A stretch of DNA of 64,000 nucleotides from Cyclina sinensis (lineage: Eukaryota; Mollusca; Bivalvia; Venerida; Veneridae), in assembly GCA_012932295.1 (NCBI GenBank), contig JAAONU010000004.1, positions 9,176,630-9,240,629 on the forward strand, written 5' to 3'. The position numbers and the translations under genes were made by a program. Shown in pieces: positions 12,201-21,091 of the stretch (position 1 is the stretch's first letter; every line of letters starts with the position of its first letter). Under the pieces are notes generated by a model. The model saw nothing but the letters and a program-made list of their open reading frames with translations. It was not told where the DNA came from and made no database searches.

Positions 12201-14620
12201 ACACTCAAATAGTTTTGTTTTAAGCCTATTTAACCCTTCTTAAAAAGTCATCAGAAATGTATATAATTTCTGATGAAAACTTTTACTTAGAAAGAAGAGG
12301 TTTATATGGCAGAAGGTATTTGGCTGGTTATGGAACTTGATCAAAATACTATGCCAACAGATACAGCTAGACTGGTGAAGATTAAATGATAACTCTTTGA
12401 CATAGAAAGCAGATGAGGTTAACTCTGACTGTCAGGAGGGAGTCTGTGGATAATTCAAGGGTCTTAACTGTAGAGTGCCTAAAGAGATTTGACTGGTTCC
12501 TGAACTTGGCAGGGATATTACAACCAGACAGTTAACATAATCACCAAAAAAGATGAATATCAAATGAAAACTCTTCAAGTTACAGAATGGACAAGGCTAA
12601 TTTTGCTAGTTTTGGATAGTAAGGCCCATAATTCTAGAGTGCCTGGATGGATTAGACTGGTTGTGGAACTTGGTAAGGATATTATACCCACAAACATTAT
12701 CACCAAGACTGATGAATATCCGATTGAAACTGACTTTGAGAGTGGACAATGAAAATTTGGCCAATTTTGGATGACACAAGGGCCATCACTCTAGATTGTC
12801 TTCAGTGATTTGACTTTAATTTGGCCAATATTATGCCTAAAAACATTATCACCAAATCTCATGAAGATCTGCTGAAAACTTTTCAATTAAACTAGAAATG
12901 TGTCCAAAGGACACAGATGCCCCCGCTAAATGACACTGGACACAAACTTGGTAAATCAACATTGTGGCCAAACATGTAAAATTGCATTAATATATGACAA
13001 GGCAGAGATATCAGGTATTTACCTTTCTAACTTTTGTTACATATTAGCCCTTCTAGAAGACAGCATAAGCAAGGCTTTGAAGTTAAAATTTTATGGAAAT
13101 GATAATTGCTGATTTTAAACACTAGCCACTCCACTGTACCTAGCTACATAACATGTATGTATCTAAAAGCAAGCCAAGCTAAATGCATTGTAGACAGAAA
13201 TAACAGTATCTGCATAACAAAATCAATATCATGCTTAATTTGAAAAAAATATTATCAAAATACTTTTCTCTAAATGAACAGGCAAGTGGTGCATTTTCCA
13301 AGACAAGTTCAGGAGTCTCTTACAAGTATAAAATCTTCAGTCTTTTAAATATCCTTTAAGAGATTGCATCAAGGCAACAAAATGGTAAAGGATAAAATCT
13401 ACTGTTATTTCTGTTGTGCCCATATAATAATTATATCAAAGCGCACATACATTCAGTCCACTACAAATGTCTATTACATTCATGTATGTTCTTTGTTGCT
13501 CACATGCCTTGTGTGATAATTCCATATTCAACATCTGCTACCTTACTAAAATGACATGATGAGCATGCTGAAAGTGTTGAAATTATGGGCAAGAAGCAAG
13601 AAATTATCACAGTGGAGATGTGTCATCATCATATGATAATAAACACATTTTTTTTTAAATCCCATCATGCATGAGGAAGTTATGAGCTGGACACGAACAA
13701 CTTTTTCACTCTATCCATATAAGGAATAAACCAAAACTTCAAGTGTCCACTGTGACCTTGACCTTTGAGTGAGTGACATGTTTCTTGCATACGACAAGTC
13801 GACTTCAAATGATGACCACTTAAGCAAAATTATTTCGAAATCCAACCATGCACAACAAAGTTATGAGCCGGACACGAAAACCTTTTTTCACTATATCCAT
13901 ATAAGGAATAAGCCAAAACTTCAAGTGTCCTACTCCACTGTGACCTTGACCTTTGAGCGAGTGACATGTTCTTGCATGTGACACGCTGACTTTATATGAT
14001 GATCACTTATGCCAAATTATTTCGAAAATCCAGACACAAACATTTATTTATGTGCCCACACACACGGACAGGGTAAACACTATATGCCTGCTCGCCATTA
14101 TCCCGGCGTGGGTATAAAAAGCAGACAACCTGTAGATGCAGACCTACCTGGGTATTCCTATTAATTTATTCTATCTTTGTTATGTGATAAATCTTGTCTG
14201 TAAACATCAGTTATCTTGGTTATTACAAATTTAGTTGCCACTTTTTAATAATCTCAAAACATTCTCATTCTATTTCGTAACAATTCTAGAATAGTCTTAC
14301 AGTATATAAAAATGAGGAAGGCTTGCCAGTCTGAGATTTTCTGTGTAAATTATATTTTGAATTCAACAGTAACATACTAATACAAATTTATTTGTGAGAT
14401 GAATAAAAAGTTTGTGAAATAATTTTTTTCAAAGGTGTAGGCCATTCAGTCTTAGGACTTACACTTCACTATTAAAATATGTTAAATTTTACCTGAGGAC
14501 TCTAAGGATTTTCTCAAGGTGTTTGATATCACTGCAATCTCTGATGTAGCCGAAGTCCAAGTGGTCAAGGGGAACATCATGTTTCTTTGTGGTACCTTGA
14601 AATGCTTGTGCGACATCCAT
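33..14620 (-). CDS. SPAG1: SPAG1-like TPR protein, N-terminal 639 codons (12 coding exons; 3' part outside window)
   Basis: SPAG1 is a cytoplasmic TPR co-chaperone of the R2TP type, needed to preassemble axonemal dynein arms. Coding exons in transcript order: 14493-14620, 11335-11409, 10988-11072, 10129-10254, 9331-9404, 8831-8946, 8532-8590, 6687-6786, 3952-4029, 3419-3525, 1104-1902, 33-204. All reading phases join and all borders are GT/AG. The N-terminus carries the family block DHLDFGYIRDCSDIKHLEKI, then the segments EEGFYPDLEKCCEE and PREYRDWDK seen in vertebrate SPAG1. The first TPR domain covers about residues 202-316. An acidic Ser/Glu-rich linker follows to about residue 530, then the start of the second TPR domain. 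The third TPR domain and the RPAP3-type C-terminal domain would lie left of position 1. The start is the first in-frame ATG at 14620; an acceptor-like TAG just upstream suggests a separate 5' UTR exon that I could not locate. Confidence 0.93.
590..730 (+). repeat. Possible tRNA-derived SINE remnant
   Basis: A B-box-like GGTTTGATTCCCACC near 630 is followed by a stretch ending in a second imperfect GGTTTGAATCACT near 693. A related arrangement with degenerate boxes occurs near 14890-15030. No clear A box or tail is visible. Confidence 0.25.
866..1040 (-). repeat. Decayed Helitron-like element end
   Basis: It starts ACAAGAG and then an imperfect GGACCTTGATGGCCC hairpin, followed by TATATTGCTTACCT. 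This matches the hairpin terminus of the intact copies at 21266-22268 and 35498-36638. It lies in the SPAG1 intron between exons 12 and 11. Confidence 0.5.
1104..1902 (-). CDS. SPAG1: SPAG1 coding exon 11 (acidic linker and start of second TPR domain)
   Basis: This single 799-bp exon encodes residues 317-582. It opens ELLEQIEKDKQEKKKKGRRM VIED, matching the KGKRMVIQEIE motif after the first TPR domain in vertebrates. About 200 residues of Ser/Glu/Lys-rich low-complexity linker follow. It then re-enters ordered sequence at KEEATTLFKSGQYGEACQKY, the first helix pair of the second TPR domain. A second basic-acidic motif, SSRRMQIVEVDSESEEEE, repeats the RRM.I.E(V/D) pattern. Confidence 0.92.
2400..2560 (+). 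repeat. G-rich low-complexity tract with G-quadruplex potential
   Basis: Many runs of four to nine G are closely spaced on the plus strand, with related units such as GTCAAGTACCTATGAATT and GGGGAGTACTTACC. The tract is in SPAG1 intron 10; the gene is transcribed from the other strand, so its RNA is C-rich here. Confidence 0.6.
2640..3336 (+). repeat. Dispersed element with core units of about 165 bp and ACGG-type end
   Basis: GGGGCATAAC recurs at 2803, 2975 and 3137 (spacings 172 and 162). Units share 'CATGACAAAATTCAAGTA' and 'TGTGACCTTGACCTAGAAAT'. The array ends in GACCGACGGACAAAGCGAT and a small hairpin around CTTTTCTTCGAAAGG, then GGCGACAC. A possible opposite end (TTGTGTCGCCCTT) is near 2134. 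It lies in SPAG1 intron 10. Confidence 0.7.
3419..3525 (-). CDS. SPAG1: SPAG1 coding exon 10 (first TPR domain, end)
   Basis: Residues 281-316. It encodes ALLRRGTAYKGQKQLQKARK followed by a helix ending LEPNNPKAK. ALLRR-x2-AY is the SPAG1 carboxylate-clamp signature position. The donor is a weak GTATTT. Confidence 0.92.
3952..4029 (-). CDS. SPAG1: SPAG1 coding exon 9 (first TPR domain)
   Basis: Residues 255-280 plus one base. It encodes YLKMSEWQKAISDTNTVLDL and EPDNVK, the second TPR motif. Acceptor AACAG, donor AAGG|GTAAGT. Confidence 0.92.
5255..5965 (-). repeat. Dispersed element with about five degenerate units of 97-142 bp
   Basis: The unit markers 'GGGGTCATCT' near 5316, 5552, 5679 and 5821, and GAGTCATCT near 5413, alternate with TGACCTTGACCTTTGACC-like blocks. 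The block ends near 5965 in CATCTTCGTTGCGGGGCAT, like the outer end of the related elements. It is in SPAG1 intron 8. Confidence 0.65.
6075..6410 (+). repeat. Minisatellite with a unit of about 27 bp
   Basis: About ten degenerate copies of 'AAGTCCTTGAATGAAATGTG ACCTC' are present. GAAATGTGAC recurs at 6249, 6276, 6302 and 6329 (spacing 26-27). It lies in SPAG1 intron 8, 280 bp downstream of exon 8. Confidence 0.75.
6463..6500 (+). repeat. (ATC)n microsatellite
   Basis: TCATCATCATCATCATCATC followed by interrupted ATCATCAC units, in SPAG1 intron 8. Confidence 0.8.
6687..6786 (-). CDS. SPAG1: SPAG1 coding exon 8 (first TPR domain)
   Basis: Residues 222-254 plus one base. It encodes AFRSNDFKEAVTYYSRSI and then YNNRALA, a canonical TPR A/B helix pair. 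Acceptor TTTCAG, donor GCTT|GTAAGT. Confidence 0.92.
7046..8431 (-). mobile_element. Composite Helitron-like (Pearl/HINE-like) element, copy 1
   Basis: It begins ACAAGAG and a perfect 15-nt hairpin at 7053-7067 (CCATGT-TAC-ACATGG), then ATCCCCCCGCC. A first short array ends in a (GGAC)n tract and a hairpin of ATCCCCTCCGCC with GGCGGGGGGAT at about 7470-7496. An 80-bp spacer follows. A second array then holds five units with an exact 156-bp period ('GGCAAGGTAGAGTTATT' at 7599, 7755, 7911, 8067 and 8223). It ends in (GGACGGACGCAC)n and the same CCTCCGCC...GCGGGGGGAT hairpin. In functional orientation the CTCTTGT end at 7046 would be 3'. The whole element lies in SPAG1 intron 7, and a second copy is at 29576-30753. 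Confidence 0.8.
8470..8530. other. Intron remainder, nothing recognised
   Basis: Short AT-rich stretch between the composite element and SPAG1 exon 7. Confidence 0.4.
8532..8590 (-). CDS. SPAG1: SPAG1 coding exon 7 (start of first TPR domain)
   Basis: Residues 202-221. It encodes GLSDGEKLLKANREKDKGNE, the helix that opens the first TPR domain (REKEKGNEAF in the family). Acceptor ATTCAG, donor AATGAG|GTAAG. Confidence 0.92.
8831..8946 (-). CDS. SPAG1: SPAG1 coding exon 6
   Basis: Residues 163-201 plus one base. It continues WDKINVDEELKKVDEDD, aligning with WDKFDVEKECLKIDEDY of vertebrate SPAG1. Acceptor TTCTAG, donor TAAAG|GTAAGG. Confidence 0.9.
9331..9404 (-). CDS. SPAG1: SPAG1 coding exon 5
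   Basis: Residues 139-162 plus two bases. It encodes a basic, Gln/Asn-rich segment ending PREYRDWD, the conserved TPRDYAEWDK motif region of SPAG1. Acceptor GATAG, donor GATAA|GTAGGT. Confidence 0.9.
9480..9678 (-). mobile_element. Truncated AGCTCACC-family element (5' end only)
   Basis: It retains the outer hairpin AGCTCACAT ... ATGTGAGCT at 9654-9678, and the phrases 'GAGCTTCATGCAAGGAACAT' and 'GTTTTATCAACTTT' shared with the full copies at 21266-22268 and 35498-36638. The GTCC tract is missing. It is in SPAG1 intron 4. Confidence 0.65.
10129..10254 (-). CDS. SPAG1: SPAG1 coding exon 4
   Basis: Residues 97-138, phase 0 to phase 0. It begins SWTSQMKN, matching the conserved SW..E/Q.K position of SPAG1, then a variable acidic stretch. 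The donor is taken as GATGGT|GTAAGTGG because that is the best consensus and keeps frame. Confidence 0.85.
10988..11072 (-). CDS. SPAG1: SPAG1 coding exon 3
   Basis: Residues 68-96, ending in phase 0. It encodes SRLLRKESPLYSKGDL followed by a charged QEREELDQDLK segment. Acceptor TTGTAG, donor CTTAAG|GTAAGC. Confidence 0.9.
11335..11409 (-). CDS. SPAG1: SPAG1 coding exon 2
   Basis: Residues 43-67 plus two bases. It encodes SKEEGFYPDLEKCCEERL, the counterpart of the EEGYYPELTEFCEK stretch of vertebrate SPAG1. Acceptor TTTAAG, donor AACAG|GTATG. Confidence 0.92.
12290..12890 (+). repeat. Degenerate tandem repeat with a unit of about 150 bp
   Basis: Phrases such as 'GACTGGTTGTGGAACTTG', 'AAGGGCCATCACTCTAGA' and 'ATCACCAAGACTGATGAATA' recur at roughly 150-bp intervals. 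It abuts the hairpin end of the next element at 12892. It lies in SPAG1 intron 1 (11410-14492). Confidence 0.5.
12892..14115 (-). mobile_element. GTGTCC-family Helitron-like element, decayed copy
   Basis: On the minus strand it ends in a 15-nt hairpin GTGTCC-TTT-GGACAC (12900-12914), then ATTTCTAG and a T, as at 31729-31751. The interior has units of about 180 bp ('GTTATGAGC(C/T)GGACACGAA' near 13678 and 13859) carrying TGTGACCTTGACCTTTGAG. The far boundary near 14115 is uncertain; two nested elements are possible. Confidence 0.5.
14493..14620 (-). CDS. SPAG1: SPAG1 coding exon 1
   Basis: Encodes residues 1-42 and two bases of codon 43. It starts MDVAQAFQGTTKKHDVPLDH and contains the conserved HLDF..I..CSD.KHLEKIL block of the SPAG1 N-terminus. 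The donor is CTCAG|GTAAAA at 14492. Confidence 0.92.
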
Positions 14621-16828
14621 CCTATACTAAAATAAGCCAGCTGGATTAACAGTTGAATGTGTGCCTGTAATTTACCAAGTTGATTTGTTAAAGCTTCCCA
14701 CCAGAATCATATTCTAAAAACTATATTTAATATTCTACAACAACACAAAATATACCATGGCTTAAAAACAAGTCAAACATAAAAAGTTTTCCCTACAATT
14801 TACTATTTTCACCATTAGACCTGAAAAATTATAATCCCATTAAGTGTTTGATTTCTTTATATTATTAAAATAAACTCCTGTTTTAGAAGCAGTGGTCACT
14901 GTGTTAGTGAAGAGTGACTGACACCCAATTTTGAAATCAATGGCTTGAATACCACCAAAGGTGAGTTTTACAGTGACTTTCAGCATTCCACCCTTTTGCA
15001 GGAGTAATGGCTTGAATCTAGGAAGCAGTCATCAAGCAAGATTACTACAAGTCATTGTGGAAGTATTTTCATCTTATTGTCAGGTTGGCACATCCATTTT
15101 CAATTAAAAGGGTTTCTGGTGTAAATTTTTTAATATCATTCTACTTTTAGTACTTATGGAAGAAAGTCCTTTATGCAAACAATGAAGACCCTGATCAGGC
15201 GCCACATATTGCGGCATCTGATCTGGGTCTGCACCGTTTGTCAATGTCTATCAAACTCTTCTCTTTCAGCATGTTATGCATTTTAGAGACCTAGTCTCAA
15301 TATTTCGACTGCAAGACCGACCGATTTACAAGCTGATATTACATAGATGTCGGCCTTTACATTTCAACCAGTTAAATTCAAAACTGTGCCGGAAATCGAG
15401 GTTTAAAAATATAACCGATCGATAAACTGCCATAGAGTTTTAGCGGTTTCCAACAAAAACATGTTGACATGTAGAGTTTATAAGTGTAATGCTTAAAAAA
15501 CATAAAATTTTCTTATCTATTTTCTCTTAAATTGATTCAGTTTGGAATAAGCTTTACAGGTATGTATTTTTTTTTTCAAGAAATATTGAGTGTAAATATA
15601 TATTTGAAGCCATCAAAGTTAGCCACAAGATTCTGGTCGCTGGCATATACATATAGAAGAAAAACTTTCTGCATTGTTTTGAATCATAATTGGGTTGTGC
15701 ACTAAGGGCGACCATCATCTAATAAAAAGCCCTGGTGCACAATTTGTTGGGCTATTTAGAGACCCTAATAGACAGACAAACTAAAGCTTCCGTCTTTTAG
15801 AGTTTGGTTGGAAACTAAATAATATGTTAATTTTTACTTCTAACATAATTTAAAAGAACATGCTAACAGTTTGTCAGCATTTGCTGAACTATGCCTGTTG
15901 AATTTTAACAATAATACGTCAATGATGAAAGATAGAGACCCTTTGGCTTTACAACAGTTACAAATGAACACTTCTACATTAAAAAGTTAAAATATGCCTC
16001 AGATGCAGTATTTTTATAACAATAATAAATCAAAAGAATTTTTTTTGTCTTTGTAACTGTCTTTGTATATCTTCAATCTTGTTTTGTCTTAGCAGCTTTT
16101 AGTATAACCATGATAACCTGATGACCGTTTCATGGGTATGTTTTGCAAAACCGAAAATGAAAGTACCCTGCAATAAAGAAAGTATTACAGTTAAAGAAAA
16201 AACAATGGCGTTTTATTCAAAATTATCGACACAGTATTGTAGAGTTATCTTTTGTACCACACCTGCAGAGTAGATATTTATTTTTCAGAAGCACGGGAGC
16301 GTGTTTCGGCGTTCTCGTATTTTCTTGTCTCCAAGCGGAAGTAATTCTCAAGTGCGAGCTCTTCAATTGAAGGTTAAAAAGATTTGAATGGCTAAAATAA
16401 AGGCGACTATGCATAATGTACAGAAATAAAAGGAAAATGGGCGTTTCGTCTGAAGAGCAAATTTTCATGAAATATTGAAACTCAAAGAAGCTCTTTTGAC
16501 AACCGTCATTAGCTGAAAAAAATCTGACACAACATATTTTACTTATAAAAATAGCCTCTCTCAGTGTCACAAAAAGTATATTTGATAGCTTTAATGTCTA
16601 GTAGCATAATCCACTGCACTCAATTTTACTGACATGTAAGTATAACATATTTTATTTATGATTTTGCTTTAGTTCACATCTACACATATATTTATTCTAC
16701 GTACAAAATTCTGTAAAATCGGAATATCCATGGCAAAGGACGGATTATTGATATCAATAAGTGATGAATAGTTAACACAATATACTGATAAATTGTGACA
16801 AACATAGCCAAGAATTTTGTAGCAACCG
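14621..16828. other. SPAG1 upstream intergenic region; no gene recognised
   Basis: AT-rich. It holds degenerate SINE-like sequence near 14890-15030 and a dispersed fragment at 15180-15350 (ACCCTGATCAGGCGCC and AGTCTCAATATTTCGACTG, partly repeated near 53430). The SPAG1 promoter and first noncoding exon should be in this region, but nothing in the sequence fixes their position. Confidence 0.5.
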
Positions 16829-17475
16829 GTGTTACAAATTCATGTTCTTTTGAAATGTCCACAATATACAGATATCAGACAAAATTTGTTAGACAAAGCA
16901 GTGTATATTAATAATGGGTTTCCTATGTTAAATGATGTGAGCAAGCTTAATTTTTTACTTTCCAATGGTAGTATTGTTAGAGAAGTTGCAAAATCCTGCT
17001 ACCTTATTTTAGAAAAACGTGCAAAATGCTTGTATTATGATTAGGTCTTTTTATATATATATATAGTCTTATATGGTTTTAAGACTTTTTTATTAATGAA
17101 AATTGTATCCAAAGATATTTTAAAGTGTAAAGAATTAAAATCTTAGCTGTTTTAAAGGATTGTAACAAATTAAAGTTCTTATCTAATAGTTAAGTAATAT
17201 TATCAGTCAAACAACTACTCAGTATTTTTTTTTGATCTTACTGGACTGCTCATATATGACTATGTAAAATACCTATCTGTGTAAGGTATAATCTGAGCTA
17301 ACCTTTTAAATGTGGATTGTATTTTATGATACTTGTAACATGTTTGTAACAACATATATATAGTCTCTTATAATTCTTTATAAGAATGACCATTTACATG
17401 TATTTTAAGTTTTATTGAATGTATATTTGTATTATATGTACATGTAGTGGATGAGACTTAAATAAACTAAACTAT
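16829..17475 (+). mobile_element. 3' end of a non-LTR retrotransposon (LINE)
   Basis: A 71-codon open stretch at 16829-17044 reads as the C-terminal tail of a LINE reverse transcriptase: HVLLKCPQYTDIRQNLLDKA followed by a segment rich in FLLSN and an RAKCLYY end. This is the zinc-binding-like region after the polymerase (H..L.CP.Y...R pattern). The following AT-rich 430 bp, ending in GATGAGACTTAAATAAACTA, looks like its 3' UTR and tail. No polymerase domain is present upstream, so it is 5'-truncated and dead. Confidence 0.65.
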
Positions 17476-17479
17476 ATAC

Positions 17480-18700
17480 AGATATGAAACCCACACATCC
17501 ATTAAGAAATTCTCTTACTTGTTAGTTTGCACGATGACTAAGCCACAGTGACTTGCTACAGTGTTTTGTTTTTCACGAAAATGGGAATGGTCATGGTAAG
17601 TTTTTAGCTTTATGTAAATTATTCATGGCACAAAAGGCATGATTAAGCTAATTTGACGTGATCTAGGAAGTACTGGGCATTTTTTATTGGTACAACATCT
17701 CTTAGTACTTGAATTAGATATATGGAAATTTGATCTAGAGGAACGGACCAACTCAATGATTATTAAGTTTTTAAAAATGCAATGATTATATTAAATATTA
17801 TCGATTTAAAGGTAATATCCGATGGTGCAGAAACAAAAGTATAAGGTAAGCTTTCCCATGTATAAAAACAATTCCTTTGCAAGTATGTGTTCAGTTTCTT
17901 GGTACAAAATTTAAATAAATTACCACTAGGTCTATCATTACAAATTAAAGAGAATAACCCGTTACAGCAATACTAAATGGAACTATAAGTAAAAAGTATT
18001 ATCTCTACAAATATGAAATCAATATTCAATGTTGACTGTTTAAATAAGTCTTGCGGTTCAGTAAAGTCAAAAGACCGGTGAAGTGCTCAAATCCGCGATG
18101 CTTATATATGCGTTAGTACATGTTTGGCGCTATTCATAGCATTAAGAAAGTCCTATGTTATGGGGAGAGGCGGTCTCCCCTGCTTATTTAGTCAAGTACT
18201 CTAGCGATTGATACCCGGGAGGGCGGGAATATTACTTAATTTAGTGATTATATCACATAAATCTCGATCTGAAGATGGTTAATTTTATTCTTTCTTCTCA
18301 AGTAGACTTCTGAAATTGTAAAAGAAAATGCATAGAATACATACTTAAATTATATTTACAACCGCAGAACAGAAAGATAATCAGAATAATTAATTATTAA
18401 GATAGATCGCTAAACCTTAGCTGTGTGGGGATGGACGACCTCCTGAATTTATTTTATCAGAAACTTTGATATTTACATTTCAGTTACGTGGTGAGTTGCA
18501 AATACAATTGTAATAGGATGCGGTTTTATAAAATGTAATTTCTCAAAAGTTCTAAATTCTTTTTATTTGCGCATCCATTTTGGCTTTTAAAACTATTTTA
18601 CTTATGAGTTATTTGACTAGCTTGTGTGTTAAATTCTTTTATTGGTCATGTAAATTGCACGATTTTCACGAGCTCTTAACATTTATAAATAACCATACAT
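17480..18700. other. Intergenic, nothing recognised
   Basis: AT-rich sequence with no open frame, repeat or RNA that I can support. Confidence 0.4.
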
Positions 18701-18721
18701 CGACACACTGGTCAGAAGCGG

Positions 18722-18850
18722 ATAAGTGCCAGTGGTAAAGAGCTGGACTATAAATCCAAGGGTCATGAGTTCGGTCCCCAGCTCCTCCACTAACATTACT
18801 AATTGTCTTTCGGATGAGACGATAAACCGCCTGCTACACACAAAAAGCAA
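18722..18850 (+). repeat. tRNA-derived SINE, copy 1
   Basis: A tRNA-like head with A box TGCCAGTGGTAAAGAGCTGG and B box GAGTTCGGTCCCC is followed by 'CTCCACTAACATTACTAATT' and 'GTCTTTCGGATGAGACGATA'. The same post-head sequence occurs in the copy at 53036. The acceptor stem does not pair well, so this is a SINE rather than a tRNA gene. Confidence 0.65.
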
Positions 18851-19306
18851 GAAAGAAAAGCAACCAATAAGTTTACACAATCAATCACCTTCACTGAACG
18901 CCCTTTATTAGACTTAAATAATAAAACTAAAATACTGAAGAGACGTAGTTTGTTCAATTTCTACAGATATTTGTACTGAAAGTATTTCAAAATGGTCCGC
19001 TTATTTTATCAACAAGTTTTATAGATCTTAAATGTTCACAAAAATGTTTAAGTAATATCTTTAGTAAAATCTTGTTTACTTTGTTTTTATCTTCGACCAT
19101 GTTAATGTTCCTGACACGCGCTTGCCTAGTTTAGCCAGTATTGACTTTTGGCAGTAATAAGTTGCAGTTGAAGTCAACGACCTATAAATTACGGCGTGTC
19201 GTCTTCTTCTTCTTAGTTTATTTTGCTTGCATGCGTTATAAAAGTCGTGGTTGTTTTAGACACGTCCATACACAGTGCGGTCCAAAGACTGAAAACAGCT
19301 GTAAAG

Positions 19307-19420
19307 ATGGAATACGTTACACTCCCACGAACTGACATTAAAGTCTCTCGTATATGTCTAGGATGTTGGCAGATGAATGACAACAAAGCTAATGCTTCTT
19401 GGGAAGCTCAGCCATACGAG
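19307..19420 (+). CDS. Aldo-keto reductase coding exon 1
   Basis: Residues 1-38, from MEYVTLPRTDIKVSRICLGC to QPYE. The first beta-hairpin and strand (R.....S.ICLG.W) are typical of AKRs. Donor GAG|GTAATT. Confidence 0.92.
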
Positions 19421-21049
19421 GTAATTCTGTTTTACTACTGACATAGTGTTATAGCCTGTTTTTATTGATTAGCTTGGTTTTACATTTCTGTCTATATTTC
19501 AGTATTTGTGTAATTGACAAATTTGACACTCAACCTCTGTACTTAACATATAGCATACATGCTTAATACATTGTAAATAAATACATATATAGTATTCAAT
19601 AAAAAATCTGCAAGAATTTTTTTCTGCAGAAAAAGAATTTGATTTTAAAGGATTCAAACCCATGCCATTACAGGTCAGTAAAATTAGGAGCAGCAACCTA
19701 GACCACTGAGCCACTATGGAATGTTCTTTACAAATGTCAAAATTAACAATATGAACAAAGTACCTACCTTGTGGCTAACGGGTTAAATTTTTTTACCGAT
19801 AAAAATGTGAAAAACTTTATATTGCAACAAAAACAGACAGTAACTCAGTTTAGACATGTTCTTCATAACAGCAACCAGAAGTTTTAAATATATATACATT
19901 TTCTGTTATATACATCATCAGCCCATCTGTGAGTCAGTCGTTGTAATATATTTTAATGTATTTTTGGTTCATTGCTTAAAATAAAATCTTTTTTTCTTAT
20001 TTTTCAGACCTCCAAAGCTATAGTAGACAAATGTCTAGAGCTTGGAATTAACTTCTTCGATACTGCTGAGGTAAAATATTTTAGGCTGTTATAAAAACCC
20101 ATATGGTATTTTAATGATAATTTAATGAAATTTTTAATATTTTTCTTGAAAAATAAGGCACTACAGTAGTCATTGGTTTACTGTGCAAATTGTTAACAGA
20201 GTTATGGCTGCTACTTAAAATTTATTTCAAATTTTTGGTTGGTCTTATTTAATCTTTCTGTATGATTGGCTACACATGATGCTTTCAGACATAAATTAGT
20301 AAATTTGTATAATATAACAGTATAACATGGAACAGTTTCATACATGTAGTACTAATATCATACCTTGACAAGAACATTGTTCTTGAATGAAAAAATTAAA
20401 GTGATGATATTTTCTGTATTGATCATTACCATTTATAAATTTATATTCTCTAGGAATATCAAACATACTGTGTTCTGCAGATGTTTAAACTTCATAGTAT
20501 TAACAGGTTCAGCTTTGCAGTTGCAAGCACATGCCATAATTGACATGATGTTAAAGGAATATTTACAGTCATATTGCAGTCACATTCACATTTTATAGGT
20601 CAAGATAAAGGTCACTTAGATAGGACACAGTTGAAAAGATAGTAACTTGACATACATTTATCTCATTCATAGTAGGGATTTATCATGACCTGAAGGATTT
20701 CGTTAGATAAATCTTCGTGACCTGAATTTGATACAAAATTTCCCATCAGCTGCCATCATTAAGTGAGTAAACTGTGTTCCAGTGGGTTTTTTTCACAATC
20801 TTTTCTTTTTGTTTTAACACTAGTCAGTTCATTATAACTGAGTTGCATGCCCCCTCCTCACCCCCACCCTCCCCTCATTTTGGTCTTGGTCTGTCAGCTT
20901 TCAGAAACAAACTAGTCTGTAACAAATAACAAGAGTTGTCACAGAATGAGGCTGACTGACCCCTTCACTCCACCCCACCCCCCTCCCAACACACCACCCC
21001 TCTTAAAAAAAAAATCATTTCTTTTTTGACTGGTAGGTACTTCCCATTT

Positions 21050-21091
<42 letters not shown>

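Noticed and set aside
16223..16570. 115-codon open frame on the minus strand
   Set aside because: No recognisable domain, no splice continuation and AT-rich composition; likely chance.
18722..18795. Possible functional tRNA gene
   Set aside because: A and B boxes are present but the acceptor stem fails to pair and the downstream sequence is shared with another SINE copy.
19223..19306. N-terminal extension of the reductase (open frame upstream of the ATG)
   Set aside because: It has no ATG; the family normally starts near the chosen Met.
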